Positions 1 through 6,254 of a stretch of 11,489 nucleotides of DNA are shown piece by piece. The position numbers were made by a program, and so were the translations under genes. The notes under the pieces were generated by a model. It was not told the origin of the DNA. It did no database searches and was given only the letters and a program-made list of their open reading frames with translations. Each line of letters begins with the position of its first letter. Position 1 is the first letter of the stretch. The stretch is taken from contig JBDUDX010000262.1 of assembly GCA_040002735.1 (NCBI GenBank), forward strand, positions 1 to 11,489, written 5' to 3'. This DNA is from JADGOV01 sp040002735. GTDB lineage: Bacteria > Actinomycetota > Actinomycetes > JADGOV01.

Positions 1-66
1 CCGCAGCCACTCACGTAGGCTCGGCTGCTGGGCGCCGGCTCCGCACACCGATTGTCAGGAGTTGCC

Positions 67-264
67 ATGACCCGTTGGACGGCAGCCGACGTGCCCAGCC
101 TCGCCGGTGCCAACGCGGTCGTGACCGGTGCCAACAGCGGCCTGGGTTTGCAGACCGCGCTGGCGGCGGCCCGGGATCCGGATGTGGCCGGGCGGCTGTG
201 GGAACGGTCCGAAGCGCTGACCGGAGTACGGTTCGACTTCCCTGCGGCAGCTCACCGAAGATGA
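67..264 (+). pseudogene. Internally deleted short-chain dehydrogenase (SDR) remnant, 65 aa
   Basis: The 65-residue ORF starts at an ATG with AGGA six bases upstream (57-60). Residues 1-34 look like the N-terminus of an actinobacterial SDR oxidoreductase, including the NAD(P)-binding glycine motif TGANSGLG (residues 20-27) in a Rossmann beta-alpha start. Residues 36-58 (RDPDVAGRLWERSEALTGV and following) look like the extreme C-terminus of the same family. Intact members are about 290-310 residues, so some 240 internal residues, including the catalytic Ser-Tyr-Lys, are missing while the frame is kept. The join is near nucleotides 163-177. An active dehydrogenase is not possible. The stop overlaps the next start as ATGA, so translation of this remnant may still be coupled to the DUF202 gene. 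An assembly collapse would give the same picture. Family recognition is from memory of the two end motifs. Confidence 0.75.
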
Positions 265-638
265 CGGCCGTGACCGGGGCCGAGGAGCAGCGAACGGAAA
301 ACGACCGCGACGAAGAGCCCGACTACCGCTTCACACTGGCGAACGAGCGCACGTTCCTGGCCTGGATCCGAACCTCGCTCGCCCTGCTCGCCGGCGGCGT
401 GGCGGTCGTCCAACTCGTACCTCGGCTCGGCTTTGCCGCCGGTCGGTACATCGTCGGTGAGTTGCTCATCGGACTTTCGATTATGGTGGCCGCCACCAGC
501 GTGCACCGCTGGCAGAGCGTGCAGCGAGCGATGCGTTCCGGCGGGGCACTGCCGGATACCCGACTGCCACTGATTCTCGCCGCCGGCCTCACGGTGATCG
601 CCGTGTTCGGGTTGCTTCTCGTTCTGCTCCCTGGGTAA
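261..638 (+). CDS. DUF202 family small membrane protein (YidH-like), 125 aa
   Basis: The 125-residue protein has an acidic, soluble N-terminus (residues 1-22) and then the DUF202 signature around DYRFTLANERTFLAWIRTSLA (residues 21-41). Three hydrophobic segments follow at about 38-53, 64-80 and 103-123, so it should sit in the cytoplasmic membrane. The family resembles E. coli YidH; its biochemical role is unknown. The ATG overlaps the stop of the upstream SDR remnant (ATGA). There is no clear Shine-Dalgarno sequence at the usual distance, which fits translational coupling. A second DUF202 gene follows after 8 bp, so the two proteins probably form a co-expressed pair, as YidH and YidG are neighbours in enterobacteria. 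Confidence 0.85.
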   Translation: MTAVTGAEEQRTENDRDEEPDYRFTLANERTFLAWIRTSLALLAGGVAVVQLVPRLGFAAGRYIVGELLIGLSIMVAATSVHRWQSVQRAMRSGGALPDTRLPLILAAGLTVIAVFGLLLVLLPG

Positions 639-646
639 GGGCTGAC

Positions 647-943
647 GTGCCGCGCCCCGTCCACGGCCTGGCCCGGCAACGGACCACGCTGGCCTGGCAG
701 CGCACGGCACTGGATTTCGTCGTCGTCGGCGGCCTTCTACTGCGCGTTGCCCAGGGGTTCGGCAGCCCGCTCCGGGTCCTACCGGCCGGGCTGGCGTGGG
801 GTATGTCAGCCTTCGTGCTGGTCGCGGTCAGGCTGGGATCCCGGCCCGGCCGACGGCACCCTGGCCGCCGCACGCTGTATGCCTTGGGCTGCTTCACCAT
901 CAGCTTGCAGCTCAGCGCGGCGGTCCTCATCCTGCCGCTGTAG
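647..943 (+). CDS. Second DUF202 family membrane protein (YidG-like), 98 aa
   Basis: This 98-residue protein starts at GTG, with AAGGG (637-641) five bases upstream overlapping the stop region of the previous gene. It keeps the core DUF202 pattern, LARQRTTLAWQRTALDF (residues 8-24), which parallels LANERTFLAWIRTSLAL in the upstream protein. Hydrophobic segments lie at about 19-35, 43-62 and 77-97. It is a diverged paralogue of its neighbour and shorter at the N-terminus. The last 138 bp overlap the 3' end of the convergent RarD-like reading frame. Function is unknown; a two-subunit membrane assembly with the neighbour is an inference from the tandem arrangement. Confidence 0.8.
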   Translation: MPRPVHGLARQRTTLAWQRTALDFVVVGGLLLRVAQGFGSPLRVLPAGLAWGMSAFVLVAVRLGSRPGRRHPGRRTLYALGCFTISLQLSAAVLILPL

Positions 944-1819
944 CGCCGGCCGACCGCCACCCCGGAGCAGGTCGGCGGTGAGCACTGCCAGCGCGCACCA
1001 GACCAGGCAGAAGCCCACCAAGCGGGCGGCCGGCATCGGCTCGTGCCGCAGGCCGACACCGAGCAGGAACTGCATCGTCGGGGTGAGGTACTGCAGCAAT
1101 CCGATGACGGTGAGCGGCAGCCGGGTGGCCGCCGCGCCGAAGCACATCAGCGGAATAGCGGTGACCACGCCGGCCCCGGCCAACAGGACGGAATGCCCGG
1201 CCCCCCGGCCGAACGTGCCATTGCCGGCCACTCCCAGCGCTACCAGAAACGCGAGCGCCGGAACGGCGAGTACCGCAGTCTCGATAAACAGCGTTTCGGC
1301 CGCACCCGCGTTGACGCTCTTCTTGAGGAAACCGTACGTCGCGAAGGAGAACGCCAGGGTCAGGGCGATCCACGGCGGTCGGCCGTACTCCACCGCCAGC
1401 ACCAGCACCGCGGTGACGCCCAGGATGACCGCGGCCCACTGCGCCCGACGGAGCCGTTCCCGGAGCAGCAGCACCCCGAGCAGCACGGTGACCAGCGGGT
1501 TGATGAAGTACCCGAGCGACGTCTCCACCACGTGGCCGCTATTGACGCCCCATATATAGAGGCCCCAGTTGACCGCGATGACCACGGCGGCGACCGTGAG
1601 TCGCAGCAGCGCGCCGGGTTGCCGCCGCAACGCGCGCAACGCGGTCCAACGCCGGGACACCGTCAGCACGCCGAGCAGGAAGGCCAGGGACCAGACCACC
1701 CGATGGCCAAGGATCTCCACCGCTCCAGCCGGCTCCAGCAGCGGCCAGTACAGCGGGAAGAGGCCCCACAGTCCGTACGCCGCCACCCCGAAGAGGACAC
1801 CGCGGCGCTGTTCGGACAC
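806..1819 (-). CDS. rarD: RarD/EamA (DMT superfamily) permease, 337 aa, with C-terminal extension
   Basis: The protein is a ten-helix drug/metabolite transporter of the RarD type. The N-terminus GVAAYGLWGLFPLYWPLLEP (residues 11-30), the segment EILGHRVVWSL (35-45), NWGLYIWGVNSGHVVETSLG (84-103) and the region ending near TADLL (281-285) are family hallmarks. RarD proteins are named for a chloramphenicol-sensitivity phenotype; the substrate here is not known. The start is taken as GTG at 1819 (VSEQRRG), which matches the family N-terminus; no strong Shine-Dalgarno precedes it. Family members end close to residue 290-300. Here the frame stays open for about 45 more residues, rich in Gln, Arg, Asp and Ala and not membrane-like, running antisense into the DUF202 gene (residues 293-337). 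The gene is divergent from the ligase-CBS gene with a 54-bp gap. Confidence 0.88.
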   Translation of the reverse strand: MSEQRRGVLFGVAAYGLWGLFPLYWPLLEPAGAVEILGHRVVWSLAFLLGVLTVSRRWTALRALRRQPGALLRLTVAAVVIAVNWGLYIWGVNSGHVVETSLGYFINPLVTVLLGVLLLRERLRRAQWAAVILGVTAVLVLAVEYGRPPWIALTLAFSFATYGFLKKSVNAGAAETLFIETAVLAVPALAFLVALGVAGNGTFGRGAGHSVLLAGAGVVTAIPLMCFGAAATRLPLTVIGLLQYLTPTMQFLLGVGLRHEPMPAARLVGFCLVWCALAVLTADLLRGGGRPALQRQDEDRRAELQADGEAAQGIQRAAARVPSAGPGSQPDRDQHEG

Positions 1820-1856
1820 CTGCCGAGGTTGCCTGCGCTCGCATTTCGGAACTGTC

Positions 1857-1867
1857 CGGTTTACCGT
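1857..1867 (+). promoter_or_regulatory. Possible -10 element of a leaderless promoter in a 54-bp divergent gap
   Basis: TACCGT at 1862-1867 fits the actinobacterial TAnnnT -10 pattern and lies six bases before the ATG at 1874, the spacing expected if transcription begins at the start codon. No Shine-Dalgarno sequence is present before that ATG. It overlaps a small inverted repeat, CGGT-TT-ACCG (1857-1866). I found no convincing -35 hexamer, so this is a weak prediction. Confidence 0.3.
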
Positions 1868-1873
1868 TCGGGC

Positions 1874-3790
1874 ATGGGCGCCCACGAGGTCAATGCCGCT
1901 CGCGATGAGCGGGAGTTGGCCGAGTTCACTCGGGCGGCGCTGCGCGACCTCGCTGCGCTGGAGCAAATGCTCGATACCGACGTAGTGGAATCCGGCGTGC
2001 GACGGATCGGCGCCGAGCAAGAGATGTTTCTGGTCGACTCCGCTATGGCGCCCGCGCCGCTGGTGATGGAAGTCCTCGAGGCAGCCGACGACGACCGCTT
2101 CACCACCGAGATCGGCCGCTTCAACCTCGAGGCGAACCTGCCGCCGTACGCGTTGGCCGCCGGTTGTTTCGATCAACTCGAGGCCGACCTGCTTGACGCC
2201 GTGCATACCGCGGACCGGGCCGCGCGGCAGTACGGGGCGCGCGTACTGCTCGCCGGGATTCTGCCCACCCTGCGGCAGTCCGACCTCGGGCTGCACAACC
2301 TCACCCCCTTGGCGCGGTATGAGGAACTGGACCGGCAGTTGCGGGCCATGCGCGGTAGTGAGTTCGTGGTGCACATCAAGGGCGTCGATGAGTTGCACGT
2401 CACGCACGACAACGTGATGTTCGAAGCCTGCAATGCCAGTTACCAGGTGCACCTGCAGGTCGATCCGCGGCACTTCGCCCGGGACTACAACCTGGCGCAG
2501 GCCATCACCGCTCCGCTACTGGCCGCAGCGGTCAATTCACCGATGCTGTTAGGTCACCGGTTGTGGCAGGAGACCCGGCTGGCGCTGTTCCAGCATGCGG
2601 TCGACGAACGCTCGACACCTCGTCAGGCGCGCAGTTCGCCCACCCGGGTGGGTTTCGGCGACGGTTGGGTGACCGACTCGGTGCTGGAGATCTACCGCGA
2701 CAATCTGGCCCGGTTCCGGTCCATCCTGGTCGGACCGCTGGACGACGATCCGCTCGAGGTGCTGGCCGGTGGCAACGCACCTCAGTTGAGCGCTCTGTCG
2801 CTGCACAACGGGACGGTGTGGCGGTGGAACCGACCCTGCTATGGCGTTCTGGACGGCACAGCGAGCCTGCGCCTGGAGAACCGGGTACTGCCGGCCGGAC
2901 CCACGGTGCGCGATGAGGTAGCGAACACGGCTTTCTTCGTCGGGCTGATGTGTGCGCTGCCGGCAGAGTACGGGGACATCCGCGCGCTGCTGGATTTCGA
3001 TGACGCCAAGGCGAACCTCTTCGCGGCCGCCCGGCACGGCCTCGACGCGCAACTGGTCTGGATCGACGGGCGGCGCTGGCCGGTGCAGTCGCTGATCACC
3101 GATCACCTGCTGCCGCTGGCCCGGCAAGGACTCGCGAGCGTCGGCGTGCCGAGCGACGAGGTGGACCGTCACCTGGGGGTGCTCGCGGAGCGGGTGAGCA
3201 GTGGTCGGACTGCGGCCCGCTGGGCACTGTCCTCGGTCGGCGCCGCCGCCAACGGTACGACGGCTCAACGCGATAAGGCGCTGGTGTCGGCGATGCTCGC
3301 CCATCAGGAAACCGGGAGCCCGGTGCACACGTGGCCGACCGGACCGGCGGAGACGCCGAGCAATTGGCTTGATTCGTACCGGCTCGTGAAGCAGGTGATG
3401 TCCACCGACCTGTTCACGGTGGCGCCGGACGAGCCGATCGATCTGGTGGCCAGCGTGATGGACTGGCGGCACGTGCGCCACGTTCCGGTGGAGGACGGCG
3501 GCAAGCTGGTCGGGTTGATCTCCCACCGTGACCTACTCCGCACCGTCGCTGCGCCGAGCGTGGAGCGCCCGGCCCGGGCACTCACCGCCGGGTCGGTGAT
3601 GAAGTCGGACCCGGTCACGGTGACGGCTTCGACGCCGACGCTGGCGGCGATGGAGACGATGCGCGAGTCCGGCGTCGGCTGCCTACCGGTGGTCGAGGCC
3701 GACCGGTTGGTGGGCATCATTACGGCGAGTGACTTCCTGGCAATCTCCTACCGTTGTCTACGGCAGGCCGCGGACTCCGGGAAGCGCTGA
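1874..3790 (+). CDS. Glutamate-cysteine ligase-like (carboxylate-amine ligase) domain fused to tandem CBS domains, 638 aa
   Basis: Residues from about 40 to 480 match the GCS2/YbdK-type ATP-dependent carboxylate-amine ligase superfamily. Visible motifs are GAEQEMFLVD with the metal-binding E48-x-E50, EIGRFNLEANLPP, LGHRLWQETRLALFQ, WRWNRPCYG and LRLENRVLPAGPT. Residues of about 504-560 (VMSTDLFTVAP ... LVGLISHRDLL) and 573-625 (VMKSDPVTVTA ... LVGIITASDFL) are two CBS repeats, which as a pair commonly bind adenine nucleotides. The likely reaction is ATP-dependent joining of an amino-acid carboxylate to an amine, but the substrates cannot be read from sequence. It is longer than EgtA-type glutamate-cysteine ligases and the CBS tail suggests allosteric control by ATP, AMP or a related ligand (inference). 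The start is the ATG at 1874; the frame is open far upstream only because it is antisense to rarD. Confidence 0.85.
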   Translation: MGAHEVNAARDERELAEFTRAALRDLAALEQMLDTDVVESGVRRIGAEQEMFLVDSAMAPAPLVMEVLEAADDDRFTTEIGRFNLEANLPPYALAAGCFDQLEADLLDAVHTADRAARQYGARVLLAGILPTLRQSDLGLHNLTPLARYEELDRQLRAMRGSEFVVHIKGVDELHVTHDNVMFEACNASYQVHLQVDPRHFARDYNLAQAITAPLLAAAVNSPMLLGHRLWQETRLALFQHAVDERSTPRQARSSPTRVGFGDGWVTDSVLEIYRDNLARFRSILVGPLDDDPLEVLAGGNAPQLSALSLHNGTVWRWNRPCYGVLDGTASLRLENRVLPAGPTVRDEVANTAFFVGLMCALPAEYGDIRALLDFDDAKANLFAAARHGLDAQLVWIDGRRWPVQSLITDHLLPLARQGLASVGVPSDEVDRHLGVLAERVSSGRTAARWALSSVGAAANGTTAQRDKALVSAMLAHQETGSPVHTWPTGPAETPSNWLDSYRLVKQVMSTDLFTVAPDEPIDLVASVMDWRHVRHVPVEDGGKLVGLISHRDLLRTVAAPSVERPARALTAGSVMKSDPVTVTASTPTLAAMETMRESGVGCLPVVEADRLVGIITASDFLAISYRCLRQAADSGKR

Positions 3791-3797
3791 GCCGCAC

Positions 3798-3831
3798 CCG
3801 GCCAGCTTCGCCAGAGTCACCGGCTGGCCGG
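3798..3831. terminator. Possible bidirectional hairpin between convergent genes
   Basis: CCGGCCAGC (3798-3806) and GCTGGCCGG (3823-3831) form a perfect 9-bp GC-rich stem with a 16-base loop. It begins 8 bases after the ligase-CBS stop and overlaps the last codons of the convergent YihY-family gene. There is no T-tract on either side, so an intrinsic terminator of the classical kind is not shown; actinobacterial terminators often lack one. Confidence 0.35.
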
Positions 3832-4854
3832 TGGGCTCTCCGCCGGTGGTTCCGACGCCGTGCCGTCGTTGCCGCGGTCGTTGAAACTCACCTCGACCTC
3901 CTCGTTGCCCTTGAAGCGTTCCGCGGCGGCATAGGAGGCGTACGCCTCCTTGTCTGCCGACGTCAGGTCCACGTCGTCGGTGAGCGGCGTGAGCAGGGCC
4001 CGGGGCCACAGCCCGTCCCTGCGGACGACGTTGATCTCCGTGCAGAACACCAGAATCAGCGCCTCCAGGTAGATCCACGCCAGCAGGCCCAACACGATCC
4101 CGAACAGGCCGTACACCTGGGTGGCACCGCGGAGCTTGTGGCCGAGGTAGTACGTACCGATCATCTGCAACAGCTGCCACGCGATCGCGGCCGTGACCGC
4201 ACCGACCCGGATGTCTTTGGTAGAGATGTCTCGGGCGGTCGCCACCCGAAAGGCGAGCATCAGCAATAGCCCGTTCACCACGATCGACAACACGGTGGCC
4301 GCGATCCGGGCTCCACCGCCGAGATCGGCGCCATAGGCCTTGGCACCGGTGGACAGCGCGGAGAGCACCGTCGTGGCGAGCACACCCAGACCGATCACCA
4401 ACAGCAGCAACAAGCCGCGTAGCCGCGAGAGGACCGGGTTGGGGCGCTCGTTGCGCGGCACCGCCCACACCTTGTTGAACGCGTTCTGCACCGCCTGGGC
4501 GATGCCGAGTCCGCCGTAGACCGTGCCGAGGATGCCGACGACCAGCGCGGTGCCGCTGCCGTGCAGCGCCTTGATATTGGTCCGCAGCTGATCCCCGATG
4601 ACCGGGAATTGGGCCAGCGCGGACTGCACGACCTGGGCCTGCAGGTGGGCGTTGTCGTGCAGGACGAAGCCCAGCGCCGTGGTCAGCAGGAGCATCAGCG
4701 GGAACAACGAGAGGAACCCGTAATAGGCGATCATGGCCGAGAGCAGGTTGCCCTGGTCGTCGAAGAACTTGTAGATCACCGCCAGCGGGAAGCCGAGCCA
4801 GGAATGCCGACGCTGGTATCCGTCGATTCGCTCGACCAGCCGTACTGTGCGCAC
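3817..4854 (-). CDS. YihY/BrkB family integral membrane protein, 345 aa
   Basis: The start is chosen at GTG 4854 because GAAGG (4866-4862) sits seven bases upstream and the resulting N-terminus, VERIDGYQRRHSWLGFPLAV (residues 7-26), is typical of actinobacterial members. An in-frame GTG at 4926 would add 24 untypical residues across the divergent promoter region. Family hallmarks include YKFFDDQGNLLSAMIAYYGFLSLFPL (about 28-53), YGGLGIAQAVQNAFNKVWAVP (113-133) and AWIYLEALILVFCTEINVV (259-277). Six hydrophobic segments lie at about 42-64, 102-122, 146-170, 184-206, 216-238 and 245-272. The C-terminal ~65 residues are hydrophilic and acidic, ending in a Pro/Ser/Glu-rich tail. The family was once annotated as RNase BN; it is a membrane protein of unclear function (BrkB in Bordetella is linked to serum resistance). 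Confidence 0.9.
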   Translation of the reverse strand: MRTVRLVERIDGYQRRHSWLGFPLAVIYKFFDDQGNLLSAMIAYYGFLSLFPLMLLLTTALGFVLHDNAHLQAQVVQSALAQFPVIGDQLRTNIKALHGSGTALVVGILGTVYGGLGIAQAVQNAFNKVWAVPRNERPNPVLSRLRGLLLLLVIGLGVLATTVLSALSTGAKAYGADLGGGARIAATVLSIVVNGLLLMLAFRVATARDISTKDIRVGAVTAAIAWQLLQMIGTYYLGHKLRGATQVYGLFGIVLGLLAWIYLEALILVFCTEINVVRRDGLWPRALLTPLTDDVDLTSADKEAYASYAAAERFKGNEEVEVSFNDRGNDGTASEPPAESPPASR

Positions 4855-4881
4855 GCCGTCACCTTCGTTGAGATCGTCCGG

Positions 4882-4895
4882 GGAGGGTACCCTCC
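4882..4895. promoter_or_regulatory. 14-bp perfect palindrome in the yihY-like / acyltransferase divergent gap
   Basis: GGAGGGTACCCTCC is its own reverse complement. It lies between the YihY-family start (4854, minus) and the acyltransferase start (4953, plus). Each strand of the palindrome contains TACCCT, which fits the TAnnnT -10 pattern (4888-4893 plus; 4889-4884 minus). The minus-strand copy would give a leader of about 20 bases carrying the GAAGG ribosome binding site of the YihY-family gene. Flanking CCG (4878-4880) and CGG (4898-4900) extend the symmetry imperfectly. It could be an operator, a symmetric bidirectional -10, or both. Confidence 0.4.
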
Positions 4896-4939
4896 GCCGG
4901 TTCCGCGGAGCGGCCCCGGGTGTCACGGGTGTCCCCGGT

Positions 4940-4945
4940 CATACT
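4940..4945 (+). promoter_or_regulatory. Possible -10 element of a leaderless promoter for the acyltransferase gene
   Basis: CATACT lies seven bases before the ATG at 4953. It matches the A2 and T6 positions of the TAnnnT consensus, and no Shine-Dalgarno sequence is present before this ATG. The geometry is that of a leaderless mRNA. No convincing -35 hexamer is seen. Confidence 0.25.
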
Positions 4946-4952
4946 GCGCACC

Positions 4953-6224
4953 ATGTCCCGGCCGATCGGACCGTATCCGTCCAGCCGGATGCCGGCCGCC
5001 GACCGGATCTGGCTGGGCCTGGATTCGCCGCGCAACGTGATGGTCGTCACCGCCGTGTTGGAGCTCGCCGATCCGATCGACGAGGCGGCGCTGCGGACGG
5101 TCCTCGCGGATCGGTTACTGGCCGGGTACCCTCGCTTCGGCCAGCGGGTCGTGCCGGGCCGCTGGCCGCTGCGCGCACCGCGCTGGCGCGACGCCGAGGT
5201 GGACCTGGACGTCCACTTGCAGCGGTTGAGCACCGACGACGGGCTGCCGGCGGTGGTGCAAGGCTTGCTCTCCCAGCCGCTGGATCTCGCGCGCCCGCCG
5301 TGGCAGTGCCACCTGGTGACCGCCCGCACCGGTGACGCGCTGGTGATCCGGCTACACCACTGCATTGCCGACGGAATCGCGCTGGCCAGTGTACTGCTGG
5401 CCCTCACCGACGAGGCCCCCCACTCCCCCGGGCAGCAGCCGGTTGACGCCCGGACCCCTCGCCCGCCCATCATTACCGCTGCGCGGCAGGGCGCCGGCAC
5501 GGCGTGGAGTGGCCTCCGCCTGTTGACGCTGCCTTCCGAGCCCGCCCTGCCGTTGACCGGGGCGCGGGACGCGGGAAAACGCGCGGCCTGGACGTCCGGG
5601 ATGCCGTTTCCCGAGGTACGAGCTGTCGCCGCGGCGACCGGCAGCAGTGTCAACGATGTGCTGCTCGCAGTGACCGCTGGGGCGCTGCGACGGTACCTGG
5701 CCGCGGCCGGGCAGCGGCCGGAAGATCTCCGAGTGTACGTACCGGTCAATGTCCGCTCGGCAGCGTCGTCCCGGCAGCTCGGCAACCGGCTGGGCCTGCT
5801 CTTTCCGCGACTGCCGGTAGCGCAGGCCGATCCGCTCGCCCGGGTAGCGGCGATCTCGCGGCGGATGACGGTACTCAAGGCCGGCAGCGAGGCTGCGGCC
5901 ACCGCCGGCCTGATCCGGCTGCTCGGGATGCTGCCGAACTGGGCGCATGCCCTGGCTGGGCGGGTACTCGGTGCGAAGGGTACGGCGGTGGTGACGAACG
6001 TTCCCGGGCCGCGGCGGCCGGTGCACCTCGCCGGCGCCGAAGTGTCGCGACTGACGTTCTGGATCCCGCAGATCGGTTCCATCGGCATCGGGATCAGCAT
6101 CTTCAGCTATGCCGGCACGGTGTCGATCGGCGTCGCCACCGATGCGGATCTGGTACCGGATCCGGCTCGGCTCACCGCCGCGATGGATGCCGAGTTCACC
6201 GAGCTTCGCCTGGCCACGCAGTGA
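4953..6224 (+). CDS. WS/DGAT-family acyltransferase (wax ester synthase / acyl-CoA:diacylglycerol acyltransferase-like), 423 aa
   Basis: The protein has the acyltransferase active-site motif HHxxxDG as HHCIADG (H135, H136, D140, G141), preceded by PLDLARPPW (109-117). Other family blocks are SVNDVLLAVTAGALRRYL with N234-D235, VPVNVR, NRLGLLFPRLPV, TNVPGPRRPVHLAGAEV (N349) and the Gly/Ile-rich IGSIGIGISIFSYAG near the C-terminus. Such enzymes transfer fatty acyl groups from acyl-CoA to diacylglycerol or fatty alcohols at the membrane or lipid-body surface, and many actinomycetes carry several copies. At 423 residues it is somewhat shorter than the usual 440-480. The ATG at 4953 is preferred to upstream GTGs at 4920 and 4929 because the family N-terminus begins near MPAADRIWLGLDSP. 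Actual acyl acceptor is unknown. It stands alone, with no lipid genes beside it. Confidence 0.88.
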   Translation: MSRPIGPYPSSRMPAADRIWLGLDSPRNVMVVTAVLELADPIDEAALRTVLADRLLAGYPRFGQRVVPGRWPLRAPRWRDAEVDLDVHLQRLSTDDGLPAVVQGLLSQPLDLARPPWQCHLVTARTGDALVIRLHHCIADGIALASVLLALTDEAPHSPGQQPVDARTPRPPIITAARQGAGTAWSGLRLLTLPSEPALPLTGARDAGKRAAWTSGMPFPEVRAVAAATGSSVNDVLLAVTAGALRRYLAAAGQRPEDLRVYVPVNVRSAASSRQLGNRLGLLFPRLPVAQADPLARVAAISRRMTVLKAGSEAAATAGLIRLLGMLPNWAHALAGRVLGAKGTAVVTNVPGPRRPVHLAGAEVSRLTFWIPQIGSIGIGISIFSYAGTVSIGVATDADLVPDPARLTAAMDAEFTELRLATQ

Positions 6225-6254
6225 GCCGCTCCGCCCGCGAACCGGTACGTCCCT

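Noticed and set aside
1..66. Possible minus-strand gene starting at GTG 14 and leaving the window to the left
   Set aside because: Only four codons are visible, which is too little to support a gene. I see no other feature in these 66 bases apart from the AGGA before the ATG at 67.
1043..1873. Long open plus-strand frame upstream of the ligase-CBS start
   Set aside because: It is antisense to rarD, is rich in Arg/Gln/Pro without family motifs, and is the usual GC-driven shadow. The ligase motifs begin only after ATG 1874.
1820..2473. Upstream extension of the rarD frame to an ATG at 2473
   Set aside because: This part is antisense to the ligase domain and has no permease features; family N-terminus begins at GTG 1819.
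1874..3370. Assignment as the ergothioneine enzyme EgtA
   Set aside because: No egtBCDE genes are nearby, the CBS tail is not an EgtA feature, and the motif set fits a distinct GCS2-like branch.
4855..4926. Longer YihY-family start at GTG 4926
   Set aside because: It has no good ribosome binding site, adds untypical residues and crosses the palindrome. GTG 4854 has GAAGG at seven bases.
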